The position numbers and the translations under genes are program-made. 64,000 bases of DNA from Deltaproteobacteria bacterium (GTDB taxonomy: Bacteria; Bdellovibrionota_B; Oligoflexia; Oligoflexales; Bog-1112), in NCBI GenBank assembly GCA_003136475.1, contig PLEQ01000059.1, forward strand, positions 5,262 through 69,261, written 5' to 3'. The notes under the pieces were generated by a model. It did no database searches. It was not told the origin of the DNA and worked only from the letters and a program-made list of their open reading frames with translations. Positions 43,661-52,161 of this stretch are shown one piece after another; the first letter of the stretch is position 1, and each line of letters starts with the position of its first letter.

Positions 43661-46600
43661 ATGAGTGATAATATTAACGTAACACCGGGTACGGGCGCAA
43701 CAATTGCCGCTGAAAGTTTAAGCGGGGCTCTCGTACAAAGAATTAAAATGGTCCTTGGAAATACCGACGTTGACAACGGCGACATTTCTGCTACCAATCC
43801 AATGCCTATCACTGGATCCATCACTGCAACAAATTTATCCATTGGTGCTACTGGATCCGCAGTTCCTGCTGATGCAACCATGATCGGTGGTACAGACGGT
43901 ACAAATTTAAGGGCTTTTAGTGTTTCCTCTTCCGGTGTTCTTAATGTCAATGGGTCTTCTTTTACTCAGCCTGTTTCTGGTTCTGTTGTTGTTAGTCAAT
44001 CAACAGGATCTAATTTACATGTAGCAATCGATTCTCTACCTTCCTTGCCTGCTGGTGCAAACACCATCGGTGCTGTCACGCAGGCTTCTGGTCCTTGGAC
44101 TCAAAATCTTACTCAAATTAGCGGATCAGCTTTTGTTTTAGGACAAGCTACAATGGCGGGTTCTTTGCCCATAGCCATTGCTTCAAACCAGAGTGCCATT
44201 CCTGTTACACAATCGGGTACGTGGAGCACGGGAAGAACTTGGACTTTAGCTTCTGGAACTGATTCAGTATCTGCAGTTCAATCAGGAACCTGGACAGTAC
44301 AGCCTGGAAACACGGCCAATACTACTCCATGGTTGACCACTATTAATCAGGGGGGAAATTCTGCCTCTGTTACTGGAAGCAATGCACTTAAGGTAGATGG
44401 TTCTGCTGTAACTCAACCTGTTAGTGGTACGGTTACCGCTAATCAAGGCGGTGCTCCGTGGACTGTAACTGGTACGGGAACTGCAGGAACCCCAGCTGCT
44501 GGTATTATTACAATTCAAGGTAACGCATCAGGAACTCCTGTGCCAATTTCTGGCAGCATTACAGCAACTAATTTATCCATTGGTGCAACGGGTACTACAC
44601 CTCCAGCTGATGCTACTTATGTAGGTGGTGCAGTTACAACTGCTGCTCCTTCTTATACTACTGGACAAATGAATGCACTGTCTTTAAATCTATCTGGAGG
44701 TCTTCGTGTAGACGGTAGTGGCGTTACTCAACCTGTAAGTGGTACCGTTACAGCCAATGCTGGTACGGGTAATTTCACAGTTGTTCAATCCACAGCATCT
44801 AATTTAAATGCAAATGTTAGTGGTACGGTTACCGCCAATCAAGGCGGAGCGCCTTGGTCACAAAATCTAACCCAAATTAGCGGATCTGCCATTACTCTTG
44901 GTCAAACAACGATGGCCTCCTCGTTACCGGTTACGATTGCTTCAAATCAAAGCGCACTACCTGTAAGTCAATCAGGAACTTGGACAGTACAACCTGGAAA
45001 TACTGCTAATACTACTCCGTGGCTAGTTACAGTGTCTACTGCACTTCCAGCCGGATCCAATAATATTGGATCCATTGCTAATATTACAGGTACGGTATCG
45101 CTTCCTACTGGTGCCTCTACTAGCGCTCTTCAAACTTCAGGTAATGCTTCTCTTACAACTATTGCTGGAACCGTATTGTCCCAAGGATCTACCACTTCAG
45201 GAGAGACCGGTATTTTACAAATGGGTGCAGTTACAACTGCCGCTCCTTCTTATACTACCGGCCAAACAAATCCATTATCGCTAACTCCTGTTGGTGCTCT
45301 AAGAGTTGATGGATCTGCGATAACGCAACCGGTTTCTGGAACTGTAACTGCAAATGCAGGAACGGGTTCTTTCACTGTTGCTCAACCAACGGCTAGTAAT
45401 TTGAATGCCACAGTATCTATTGCAGCTGCTCAAACGCTATCAACTGTAACTACCGTAGGCGCAGTAACAGCAATCACTAACGCATTGCCTGCTGGATCAA
45501 ATGTTATTGGTGGAGTTACCCAATCTGGAACCTGGACTGTTCAACAAGGAACTCCTCCTTGGACTATTCAGGGTGATTCCGCAAGTGGTAGTACTGCAGC
45601 TGGAAATCCTGTGCAGGTTGGTGGAGTTTTTAATACAACACAACCAACAGTAACAACCGGTCAATCTGTGGCAGCCCAAGCCACCTCTCGTGGAGCTTTG
45701 ATAGTTTCAACTGGAGTGGATTCATTTAATATTAACAATATTACCGGTACAGTACCTCTTCCTACTGGAGCCGCAACTTCAGCTAATCAAACATCGATTA
45801 TTGGCTCATCAACTGGTGGAACTGCTGCTACAAACTCCCAATTAATTGGTGGAATTTTTGATTCTACTCTTCCAGTTCTTACGAATGGGCAGCAAGCCGC
45901 CATTCAGTTGGATTCGTCTGGCAGAATCATTCCAGGATTTTATCCATCTCAAAGCAACTCTGGAACTATAGCAGGCAACGGCAACATTTTGGCTCTTGGC
46001 GGCCTTAATGGTTACCAAGGTATTACTCTAGCCATCAATGGCACTTGGTCTTCTACGCTTACACTCGTAGGATCTAATGATGGAACGAACTATTTTACAG
46101 TAACAGTAATTTCACTTTCCAATCCCGCTGCTGGTCCGCAAACCACGATTACAACCAACGGCATGTACTATGCGCCGGTTTCTTATCCTAATCTAGAATT
46201 GGTGTCTTCTGCTTATGTGTCGGGTACAGTTAGTTGTGTGGCCACTTTCCACACCTTACCTACGACCATTTCTGGGTCTGGTACGGGTACAGATCTAGAC
46301 AAAAGTATTTCTGGAACCATTGCTGCTTTAAATGGAACCCTTGTTTTACCAATCAACGGTATCAGCACGGTAAATATTTCTATTAGTGGTACTTGGTCTG
46401 CCACTCTCGCTTTTGAGGGCCAATCCGGTGATGGGATATGGAATGCAATAGCTGCATCCAATCCTGCTGGCGGAGATAATGTAACTACTGCCACAACTAA
46501 CAATACTTATACTGTAGGTGTAGGTGGATTTACCCAAGTAAGAGTAATAGCTACAGCCTATACTTCTGGTACAGCCGCAATAACCATGAATGGTTCTTCT

Positions 46601-47293
46601 GGCGACCAACAAACTTTGGCTGTTGATGCTAACGGTAATCAACAGCAAGTTGGCGATAGTGCTGCTGGAACTGCTGATAGTGGAAGTAACCCAGTTAAAA
46701 TTGGTGGTGTGTATGAGTCTACTGCTCAAACACTTACAAGCGGACAACGTGGGACATTACAATTAGATCCAAGGTCCTTTTTGATTACCACTCCCGTAGA
46801 TGGATTTAAACAAACGTATTCCATGTCTACAACAGTTGCACTCGCTGCTACCGCTACAGATGTAGTAACCATCGTAGGTAGTGCTACCAAGACAGTACGA
46901 GTTCTGCAGATAAGAGTGAGTGGTATATCTACTACTGCAATAACAACGCCAGTTCTATTAATAAAAAGATCTGCAGCAAATACTGGCGGCACTTCAACTG
47001 CAATGACGCAGGTGCCACATGATTCCAACAATGCAGCTGCTACAGCAACAGGAGCTGCTTACACGGTTAATCCAACTGGTTTGGGCGCAGCGGTTGGCAC
47101 TATAAGACAAGACAGACTTAGTTTTGCAGTAACAGGATCGGTGGCAGAAAACCCATTAGAATGGAATTTAGGAAATAAGCCAGGTCAAGCTATCGTACTG
47201 AGGGGCACTGCTCAAGTACTAGCCGTAAATTTGAATTCAACAACCGTTACCGGTGGTAGCATTAGTGTTTCTATAGAATGGACTGAGGAATAA
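43661..47293 (+). CDS. Large tail fibre with TQSGTW-type repeats
   Basis: 1210 residues, the largest gene of the window. Repeated units include PVSGTVTANQGG, TVTQSGTWTVQ-like, PGNTANTTPWL and LPTGAST, giving a long beta-structured shaft; DNA in these units is also repeated. From residue about 770 come two related beta domains (GNILALGGLNGYQGITLAI and LNGTLVLPINGISTVNIS), then SDNPV-type module and a C-terminal domain. It is expected to bind the host surface. No enzyme motif seen. Confidence 0.7.
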   Translation: MSDNINVTPGTGATIAAESLSGALVQRIKMVLGNTDVDNGDISATNPMPITGSITATNLSIGATGSAVPADATMIGGTDGTNLRAFSVSSSGVLNVNGSSFTQPVSGSVVVSQSTGSNLHVAIDSLPSLPAGANTIGAVTQASGPWTQNLTQISGSAFVLGQATMAGSLPIAIASNQSAIPVTQSGTWSTGRTWTLASGTDSVSAVQSGTWTVQPGNTANTTPWLTTINQGGNSASVTGSNALKVDGSAVTQPVSGTVTANQGGAPWTVTGTGTAGTPAAGIITIQGNASGTPVPISGSITATNLSIGATGTTPPADATYVGGAVTTAAPSYTTGQMNALSLNLSGGLRVDGSGVTQPVSGTVTANAGTGNFTVVQSTASNLNANVSGTVTANQGGAPWSQNLTQISGSAITLGQTTMASSLPVTIASNQSALPVSQSGTWTVQPGNTANTTPWLVTVSTALPAGSNNIGSIANITGTVSLPTGASTSALQTSGNASLTTIAGTVLSQGSTTSGETGILQMGAVTTAAPSYTTGQTNPLSLTPVGALRVDGSAITQPVSGTVTANAGTGSFTVAQPTASNLNATVSIAAAQTLSTVTTVGAVTAITNALPAGSNVIGGVTQSGTWTVQQGTPPWTIQGDSASGSTAAGNPVQVGGVFNTTQPTVTTGQSVAAQATSRGALIVSTGVDSFNINNITGTVPLPTGAATSANQTSIIGSSTGGTAATNSQLIGGIFDSTLPVLTNGQQAAIQLDSSGRIIPGFYPSQSNSGTIAGNGNILALGGLNGYQGITLAINGTWSSTLTLVGSNDGTNYFTVTVISLSNPAAGPQTTITTNGMYYAPVSYPNLELVSSAYVSGTVSCVATFHTLPTTISGSGTGTDLDKSISGTIAALNGTLVLPINGISTVNISISGTWSATLAFEGQSGDGIWNAIAASNPAGGDNVTTATTNNTYTVGVGGFTQVRVIATAYTSGTAAITMNGSSGDQQTLAVDANGNQQQVGDSAAGTADSGSNPVKIGGVYESTAQTLTSGQRGTLQLDPRSFLITTPVDGFKQTYSMSTTVALAATATDVVTIVGSATKTVRVLQIRVSGISTTAITTPVLLIKRSAANTGGTSTAMTQVPHDSNNAAATATGAAYTVNPTGLGAAVGTIRQDRLSFAVTGSVAENPLEWNLGNKPGQAIVLRGTAQVLAVNLNSTTVTGGSISVSIEWTEE

Positions 47294-47298
47294 TATTT

Positions 47299-48081
47299 AT
47301 GGAAGTAAATGGACAATGGTCAGACATAAAAGATTTTATTTCCAATAGAAGTGTTGGAATTCAATATTTTGTAGCAAATAATATGTATTATCTTTTTGCT
47401 TCAGATTATCCAATGATAATGACCGCACAGATTCCTATGGATGGATCTGCTGCTTCTGATCAGTCTGATTTTGAGACAAATTACAAACCAAATGCCAACA
47501 AACCCCTTCTTCCATCGTTAACCACTGTCACTACGTTGTATGAGTTGAATAATAAAGATTTAAAATTGGCGAGAGCTGCCTCAGAAGTTGGATCAGATGG
47601 AACGGCAACCGTTACTATTAAAATTCCTGGCACCCCTGGAACTGGAGATGGTAGATATATTGAAGGCGGTTATGGTACAACCGAAGATTATGACAAAGAT
47701 GATTTCGCGTTAGTATGGGTTTCCGATAATGATAGGTTGATTGCCTGGCAAGTCGCTTTAGTTCAGAATCCATCTGCATCTGCTCCAGTACCAGATTCTG
47801 TAATTCAGGGAATGGGCATAGTTCCTGGAATGGGAATAGCAATGCCAAATTATCCGATCGTAAAAAATTTCTATGATGATGAAGCTCCTATTGATAATCA
47901 AGGCTGGTATTTTTGGCCAGTAGCACAGGGAAATAATTTACCTCCGTGTGGAGAAACCGAAGTAGAAGCTATAGCTGGATGGGCATTTTGTCCGAGTGGA
48001 TTATATTTCAATATTAAATATTGTAGGAAAACATTAACGAGTGGTGGCATTAGGATTGATTTTTGGTGGGCAAAACAATGA
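47299..48081 (+). CDS. Fibre-associated or receptor-binding protein
   Basis: 260 residues, aromatic and beta-rich, ending YCRKTLTSGGIRIDFWWAKQ. It follows the large fibre by five bases and overlaps the next gene by four, so it is probably a fibre tip or accessory protein. Family unknown. Confidence 0.5.
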   Translation: MEVNGQWSDIKDFISNRSVGIQYFVANNMYYLFASDYPMIMTAQIPMDGSAASDQSDFETNYKPNANKPLLPSLTTVTTLYELNNKDLKLARAASEVGSDGTATVTIKIPGTPGTGDGRYIEGGYGTTEDYDKDDFALVWVSDNDRLIAWQVALVQNPSASAPVPDSVIQGMGIVPGMGIAMPNYPIVKNFYDDEAPIDNQGWYFWPVAQGNNLPPCGETEVEAIAGWAFCPSGLYFNIKYCRKTLTSGGIRIDFWWAKQ

Positions 48082-48623
48082 GTTTTGGAGGGCACATAGT
48101 TTTAGCAGACACGAAAACTGGAATTATTCCCTCAGTAATCAAGTGGATGACCAATTCACAATTTAGTCATAGTTTCATTACAATGCCAGATACTTTAAAT
48201 ACTCCAATGTGCATTGAAGCCGCTGAAAATGGCGTTGATTTCACTAGATTCGATACTAGCTACGTCAATAATCAGAATGAAGGTTATGAAGTCTGGAATA
48301 TCAAGATTGACCAATCGATTAAAGATCAAGCGCTTATATCCATTCTAAGTGATTTAGAAATGTCTTACGGATATTTAGATTTTTTTTATTTTATAGCCCG
48401 AAAAATCTGTGCCGTCTTTGGCAAAGACATAAGAAATTTGAATAACTGGTTTAATTCAGGAATGATTTGTTCACAACTTTGTGTTGCCTATCTGATCGCT
48501 TGTGGATTACAAAACGTTGTGATTGGCTTTGGTCAAGGATCAATAGCTCCCCAAGATCTCAGAGATATTTTTGTGGCCCATCCCGAATTATTCGAATTGA
48601 GCCAATCGGTTAGGTTATCTTAA
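48078..48623 (+). CDS. Permuted papain-fold (YiiX/NlpC-like) hydrolase
   Basis: 181 residues from ATG 48078 (ATGA overlap). The pattern TNSQFSHSFITM supplies a His, SYGYLDFFYF a hydrophobic strand, and GMICSQLCVAYL a Cys; this order (His before Cys) is that of circularly permuted NlpC/P60-like enzymes. Such proteins cut amide or ester bonds of peptidoglycan or lipids. Its place after the fibre genes suggests a virion enzyme for host entry. Confidence 0.65.
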   Translation: MSFGGHIVLADTKTGIIPSVIKWMTNSQFSHSFITMPDTLNTPMCIEAAENGVDFTRFDTSYVNNQNEGYEVWNIKIDQSIKDQALISILSDLEMSYGYLDFFYFIARKICAVFGKDIRNLNNWFNSGMICSQLCVAYLIACGLQNVVIGFGQGSIAPQDLRDIFVAHPELFELSQSVRLS

Positions 48624-49009
48624 CGACCTGCAAGTTTGGCAGCGGCATATCCAGCTAAAAATGTTGTGGCAACGCCCAATCCGAAGTATAGCCAGTCTGA
48701 ATGCTTCTGTTCGGAATCAAGCTTGTTCATACGATCTTGTTCGTCTTCAGCAGTCTTAGTCCAGAGAGCAGTACGGGCATCCGCATTCGTCAATGCTAGA
48801 TCCTTAAGTTGAATTGCTTTGGAATAATCGGCGATCTGTTGATCTTTAATCTTAGCATCTTGAACTAATTGTCCAACTTTAAGATAACACTCTTCAGTAA
48901 AAATATGCGTGTTGTTTGGGCCAGTCGTAATACCTTTACTGAAGTCGCAGTCAGCCAAGACGTTGGTTGACATAACCAAAAGCAGTAGAGAGCAAATAAG
49001 TTTTTTCAT
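48620..49009 (-). CDS. Exported coiled-coil protein, possible spanin-type
   Basis: 129 residues from ATG 49009. N-terminal signal peptide (MKKLICSLLLLVMSTNVLA), then a periplasmic coiled coil (QDAKIKDQQIADYSKAIQLKD region) and a C-terminal hydrophobic segment (YFGLGVATTFLAGYAAAKL). Last gene of a three-gene membrane cassette. It may join inner and outer envelope at lysis; not a classic lipoprotein o-spanin. Confidence 0.55.
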   Translation of the reverse strand: MKKLICSLLLLVMSTNVLADCDFSKGITTGPNNTHIFTEECYLKVGQLVQDAKIKDQQIADYSKAIQLKDLALTNADARTALWTKTAEDEQDRMNKLDSEQKHSDWLYFGLGVATTFLAGYAAAKLAGR

Positions 49010-49311
49010 CAATTCTTCTCCCAACCATCTTTTACTGGTTGTTCTGTGGAAGGTAATCCTTCAGCTTCTTGTACTAATACATCGGCCTGAGCACTTTCCG
49101 TATGTTCCTGTGTAGCCAATTGCTGGTCCTTCTTTTCATCCTTTTGGATCTCTTTCTTGCCCATATATACTAATAGGAATTCTTTCAACTTTTGAAATTC
49201 TAGGGCCACAATTATACCAGCAATTGCCAATAGAAAGATCTTAGACCTATTCCAGGTGTCATACAAGTCTGTTTTAATAGAGGCCCAAATGGAGAGTAGT
49301 TTATCTTTCAT
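49009..49311 (-). CDS. Single-pass membrane protein of lysis cassette
   Basis: 100 residues. One membrane segment near residues 25-42 (IFLLAIAGIIVALEF), then a charged Gln/Glu tail. Stops and starts overlap with both neighbours. A spanin or holin-partner role is inferred from context. Confidence 0.55.
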   Translation of the reverse strand: MKDKLLSIWASIKTDLYDTWNRSKIFLLAIAGIIVALEFQKLKEFLLVYMGKKEIQKDEKKDQQLATQEHTESAQADVLVQEAEGLPSTEQPVKDGWEKN

Positions 49312-49562
49312 GATGTCTTACCTTGATTCTTCAATTCTTCTAGTTTACTAGATAAATGATCCTTTACCATTGATGTAAAATGGACTACTGTTGCTGTGGA
49401 AAAATATGCAATAGTTGTAGTTCTAACAAGATCTACGAAACCTTGACCATCTACATATCCTTTGATCCTAAAAATGGTCGCTAGGATCAATAAAATTGCC
49501 ATTACGACTGTTTTCGATGTATCTGTCAATACTTCTAAGAAGTCCGCGAGTCCCTGAGTCAT
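49308..49562 (-). CDS. Holin-like protein
   Basis: 84 residues with a strong membrane segment (VVMAILLILATIF), a second weaker one (TTTIAYFSTATVVHF) and a charged C-terminus, as in small holins. First of the three-gene cassette. It would release the M15 endolysin encoded at 17 kb. Confidence 0.6.
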   Translation of the reverse strand: MTQGLADFLEVLTDTSKTVVMAILLILATIFRIKGYVDGQGFVDLVRTTTIAYFSTATVVHFTSMVKDHLSSKLEELKNQGKTS

Positions 49563-49590
49563 ATGAAATCTCCTGCCCTTTTATATCATA

Positions 49591-49599
49591 CCAATCTTA
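49591..49599 (+). promoter_or_regulatory. CCAATCTTA late-motif site
   Basis: Exact copy, 17 bases before ATG 49617, with GAGG between. Confidence 0.5.
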
Positions 49600-49616
49600 T
49601 TATCGAGGATTCTTCT

Positions 49617-49988
49617 ATGGTTATAGACATTGGAATGGTTGGGGAGGCTGTTGGAGGCGCGGTAACCGCTATTGGCGGCATATACGCCATCGTGAAGCGT
49701 CTAATGACGAATTCTAAGCGTAAGAAAGAAGATTATAGAAACTCTATTCTTAAGGAAGCCAAACAAGAAGCTCAAAAGATAGTAGATGCTCTAGAAGATA
49801 AAGTAAATAAGCTAGAAATCGAACTAAAAGCTCAAGAAATGAGCATTTCTAAAGACTTAGACCATTTTAAAGAGATTTATTCCAATGAATTAAAAGGTTT
49901 GGGAGAAAAAATAGAGCTTTTGAGAGCAGATGTTGCCCAAGCCAATAGTTCCATCGTGGGCCTGCTCACAAAATTGGTCAATCGCTAA
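49617..49988 (+). CDS. Membrane-anchored coiled-coil protein (XhlA/spanin-like)
   Basis: 123 residues from ATG 49617 (GAGG upstream, late motif before it). A hydrophobic N-terminus (GMVGEAVGGAVTAIGGIYAIV) followed by about 80 residues of coiled coil (KEAKQEAQKIVDALEDKVNKL). It is divergent from the holin-like cassette and likely belongs to lysis. Confidence 0.55.
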   Translation: MVIDIGMVGEAVGGAVTAIGGIYAIVKRLMTNSKRKKEDYRNSILKEAKQEAQKIVDALEDKVNKLEIELKAQEMSISKDLDHFKEIYSNELKGLGEKIELLRADVAQANSSIVGLLTKLVNR

Positions 49989-50221
49989 CCGAAGCTATAA
50001 GCCCCTACAACCTGTTCTAGAGTTTCCATATCTTGGTAGTTAAGTAGAAGCTCGATACTCCCACCATCAGCGAATAGAACTGCGACTTCCCTCAGAGTCA
50101 GACCTCTGAGTACCTTATCCTCAATTTTTGCGGCAACAACCGTTACATTAGAGGGAGAAATCGTAATACGACGTTCTTCTTCTAGATTTTCTGCATAGCA
50201 ATGAACTGTAAGTTTTTCCAT
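49985..50221 (-). CDS. Hypothetical protein
   Basis: 78 residues, mixed beta/alpha (ITISPSNVTVVAAKIEDKVL). Not recognised. Its stop overlaps the convergent gene. Confidence 0.55.
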   Translation of the reverse strand: MEKLTVHCYAENLEEERRITISPSNVTVVAAKIEDKVLRGLTLREVAVLFADGGSIELLLNYQDMETLEQVVGAYSFG

Positions 50222-50231
50222 AGTATTTACC

Positions 50232-50372
50232 TTATTTCTTTATATCACGAAGAAGTTCTTTTGGGATGTAAACAAAACATTGCATACATACCTTAGCTCC
50301 ATTAATGACTTTGAAGTCTTTGGAGCCGCATTTACAAGCGTCTGATTGGGTTTTAACAAGGGTTAGAGACAT
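50232..50372 (-). CDS. Small zinc-ribbon protein
   Basis: 46 residues: CKCGSKDFKVINGAKVCMQC is a four-cysteine zinc ribbon. Found from the sequence by reading the gap. Function unknown. Confidence 0.6.
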   Translation of the reverse strand: MSLTLVKTQSDACKCGSKDFKVINGAKVCMQCFVYIPKELLRDIKK

Positions 50373-50383
50373 AGATCATACAT

Positions 50384-50482
50384 CTAACAATTCTTCATTA
50401 TCAATTGCTGCCATTCGCCGCAAGCCTGGCTGAGCATATCGAGAAAGCATTCCTTCAACCGATCATCCTCGTTATTTTCCAT
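50384..50482 (-). CDS. Possible 32-residue peptide
   Basis: ATG 50482 to TAG 50384, acidic N-terminus (MENNEDDRLKECF). It overlaps the upstream gene end by 11 bases, as its neighbours do. No ribosome site; low certainty. Confidence 0.35.
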   Translation of the reverse strand: MENNEDDRLKECFLDMLSQACGEWQQLIMKNC

Positions 50483-50771
50483 CTGATACTTTCCGGATAG
50501 GAACGTTCTCTCTTGGGTGCTCAAGGAGAACAGCTTCGGCTATCTCTTTCACGTCGAAACCCTTCCATTCTCCGCGAGTTTTGCAACCCTCAATCCACCC
50601 GTCCGCGGCTATTGCTTCAAGAGCCTCTCTAAAGCGTAGAGCCCGTTCCCCCTCGGCCGAGCGTCCACGATATTCTGCATCGTTCAGAGCGTTTTCAATC
50701 CAAAGCTCCTGGGTGTGGCCTAGGATTCCCATCTCGGATACCAGTCTTTCGGCGCGTTCTTTATTCGTCAT
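50472..50771 (-). CDS. Hypothetical protein in GC-rich patch
   Basis: 99 residues from ATG 50771; the longer frame is rejected because another gene (50795-50956) lies there. Charged and helical (TNKERAERLVSEMGI, SAEGERALRFREALEAIAADGW). Bases are clearly more GC-rich than the surroundings. Confidence 0.55.
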   Translation of the reverse strand: MTNKERAERLVSEMGILGHTQELWIENALNDAEYRGRSAEGERALRFREALEAIAADGWIEGCKTRGEWKGFDVKEIAEAVLLEHPRENVPIRKVSDGK

Positions 50772-50794
50772 AATAGAGTCCAGAAAGGGACGCA

Positions 50795-50956
50795 TCAGGC
50801 CCCAAGGTAAATACCACCCATAATTATCGCGAAAAAGTTCCACAGGGCGAACGCACCCCATCGCAAGGAAACGGAGTCATTCATTGTGTAGACCGCCCCG
50901 CACATGCTCCCGTAGGTTATGATCACCAGCGCGCTTAGAACCGCGTTCCTGCTCAT
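50795..50956 (-). CDS. Small two-segment membrane protein
   Basis: 53 residues: two hydrophobic segments (AVLSALVIITYGSMCGAVY and FALWNFFAIIMGGIYLG) with a short loop. ATGA overlap with the upstream gene. Found by reading the strand directly; GC-rich as its neighbours. Confidence 0.55.
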   Translation of the reverse strand: MSRNAVLSALVIITYGSMCGAVYTMNDSVSLRWGAFALWNFFAIIMGGIYLGA

Positions 50957-51255
50957 TTAGGTTCCTTTTCCAATACAGATCCGAGAGGACTCTTTTGAAT
51001 TAACGCTTCGATGGCATCGGCCACGTCCATCGCGCCGTATGCTCGACGCCTGTTCGCATCTTTAGTCTCATCGGGGGAATATTTGTCTTCAGACAGGCGA
51101 ATGCGCATTTCCTTCTCAGCGTGGGCGAGTTTCCACGCCTCTTCCAGCCCCGCAGCTCGACCGCGCGCCTCGGCTTCGTCGAGAGCCTTTGCAACGTCTT
51201 CCGAATCGACATGGTCCTCAGACAGCAACCAGAGCGCCAGTTCGTCGTTACTCAT
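50953..51255 (-). CDS. Hypothetical charged protein
   Basis: 100 residues, strongly charged helical sequence (DEAEARGRAAGLEEAWKLAHAEKE in part). Related in style to the 50472 gene (both have EARGRAA/EYRGRSAEGE-like segments). GC-rich patch, overlapping starts and stops. Confidence 0.55.
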   Translation of the reverse strand: MSNDELALWLLSEDHVDSEDVAKALDEAEARGRAAGLEEAWKLAHAEKEMRIRLSEDKYSPDETKDANRRRAYGAMDVADAIEALIQKSPLGSVLEKEPK

Positions 51256-51491
51256 TCAGCACGTACTTTCCGGGACTCATCCAACGGAACACACCACATA
51301 TGCTCTAGGGCCTCCCAATCAACGAGACCATTTCGTTTCATGAAAGATTCTGCCTCTTTCTTCGTGCCGAACTTCAGTGCACGGTCATAGTTGACAGAAA
51401 CGCTTAACCCCGATTGAGTAAAACCACTGAAATAAATAATTCCAGGTGCTTTGCCAGTACTCTCCAAAAGCCAATGAATTTTATCCTTCAC
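51252..51491 (-). CDS. Hypothetical protein
   Basis: 79 residues; WLLESTGKAPGIIYFSGF then FGTKKEAESFMKRNGL and HMWCVPLDES. Such short proteins with a K-x-A-x-x-F-x segment are common in phage small-gene regions. Function unknown. Confidence 0.55.
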   Translation of the reverse strand: MKDKIHWLLESTGKAPGIIYFSGFTQSGLSVSVNYDRALKFGTKKEAESFMKRNGLVDWEALEHMWCVPLDESRKVRAE

Positions 51492-51516
51492 TTAACTAAC
51501 TCCCTCTCAGTTTTGA

Positions 51517-51539
51517 CTTCTCGCCAAAATGGCGAGAAG
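51517..51539. promoter_or_regulatory. 10-bp perfect hairpin between small genes
   Basis: CTTCTCGCCA-aaa-TGGCGAGAAG. No T run on the minus strand, so it is more likely a message-stability or control hairpin than a terminator. Confidence 0.5.
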
Positions 51540-51551
51540 AGATTCCCCCTT

Positions 51552-51755
51552 TTAAAAAGAACTAACTTCCCGCCAATTTTTAACCTGTGGTCTGGAAATT
51601 GTAATAGTTTCTTGAAGACCAATATCCATACCATTCTTAAGGAGCCATCTGATTTTAATCCTATAACGGCCATCGTGAAGCCGATAGCTTTTCAGAACCA
51701 AAACATTAGTATCGATCATATTGCGATGAGTATATACTCCATAAGATTTAAACAT
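51552..51755 (-). CDS. Small beta-rich hypothetical protein
   Basis: 67 residues (NVLVLKSYRLHDGRYRIKI, then ETITISRPQVKNW). Preferred over the overlapping 61-residue frame at 51488-51673. Not recognised. Confidence 0.5.
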   Translation of the reverse strand: MFKSYGVYTHRNMIDTNVLVLKSYRLHDGRYRIKIRWLLKNGMDIGLQETITISRPQVKNWREVSSF

Positions 51756-51891
51756 CAGTATCTTCCTTATAAGAAACGTTATCTAAACCAGATAAAACAT
51801 CTAGTAGTTCTGTGGTGTCTTTCTCTTCATCTTCTTTAGCTGGTACATTACAAGTACAAACATAAATTAAACAATTAAATTTGTGTTCCAT
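51748..51891 (-). CDS. Small hypothetical protein
   Basis: 47 residues with CLIYVCTC near the start and an acidic tail. Overlaps the next start by eight bases. Confidence 0.45.
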   Translation of the reverse strand: MEHKFNCLIYVCTCNVPAKEDEEKDTTELLDVLSGLDNVSYKEDTDV

Positions 51892-51892
51892 A

Positions 51893-52159
51893 TCAGGCTA
51901 CCTTTTTAAAGGTATAAATTGGTGTACGGTTCATGCCCATATGAATTCCATTGTGGTTTTTTTCGATATTCTCTGCCAAAAACTCTAAAGAATTTTCTAT
52001 ATCCTCAAAATTAAATTCAAACTTATTTATCATGAATTTTACCACATCTCTGAGAGATCCATGATATGCCTGAGAAGATTTTGGATCTATGATCCATTGA
52101 TCAATGGAATCGAATGGTTGATATAAATCGTATCCTGAAGAGTTGTACACATCAAACAT
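51893..52159 (-). CDS. Hypothetical acidic protein
   Basis: 88 residues, likely helical (VVKFMINKFEFNFEDIENSL). Not recognised. It follows the broken HNH gene by two bases. Confidence 0.5.
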   Translation of the reverse strand: MFDVYNSSGYDLYQPFDSIDQWIIDPKSSQAYHGSLRDVVKFMINKFEFNFEDIENSLEFLAENIEKNHNGIHMGMNRTPIYTFKKVA

Positions 52160-52161
52160 AT

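Noticed and set aside
51488..51673. 61-residue minus-strand frame
   Set aside because: Overlaps the more protein-like 51552-51755 frame almost entirely and has no ribosome site.
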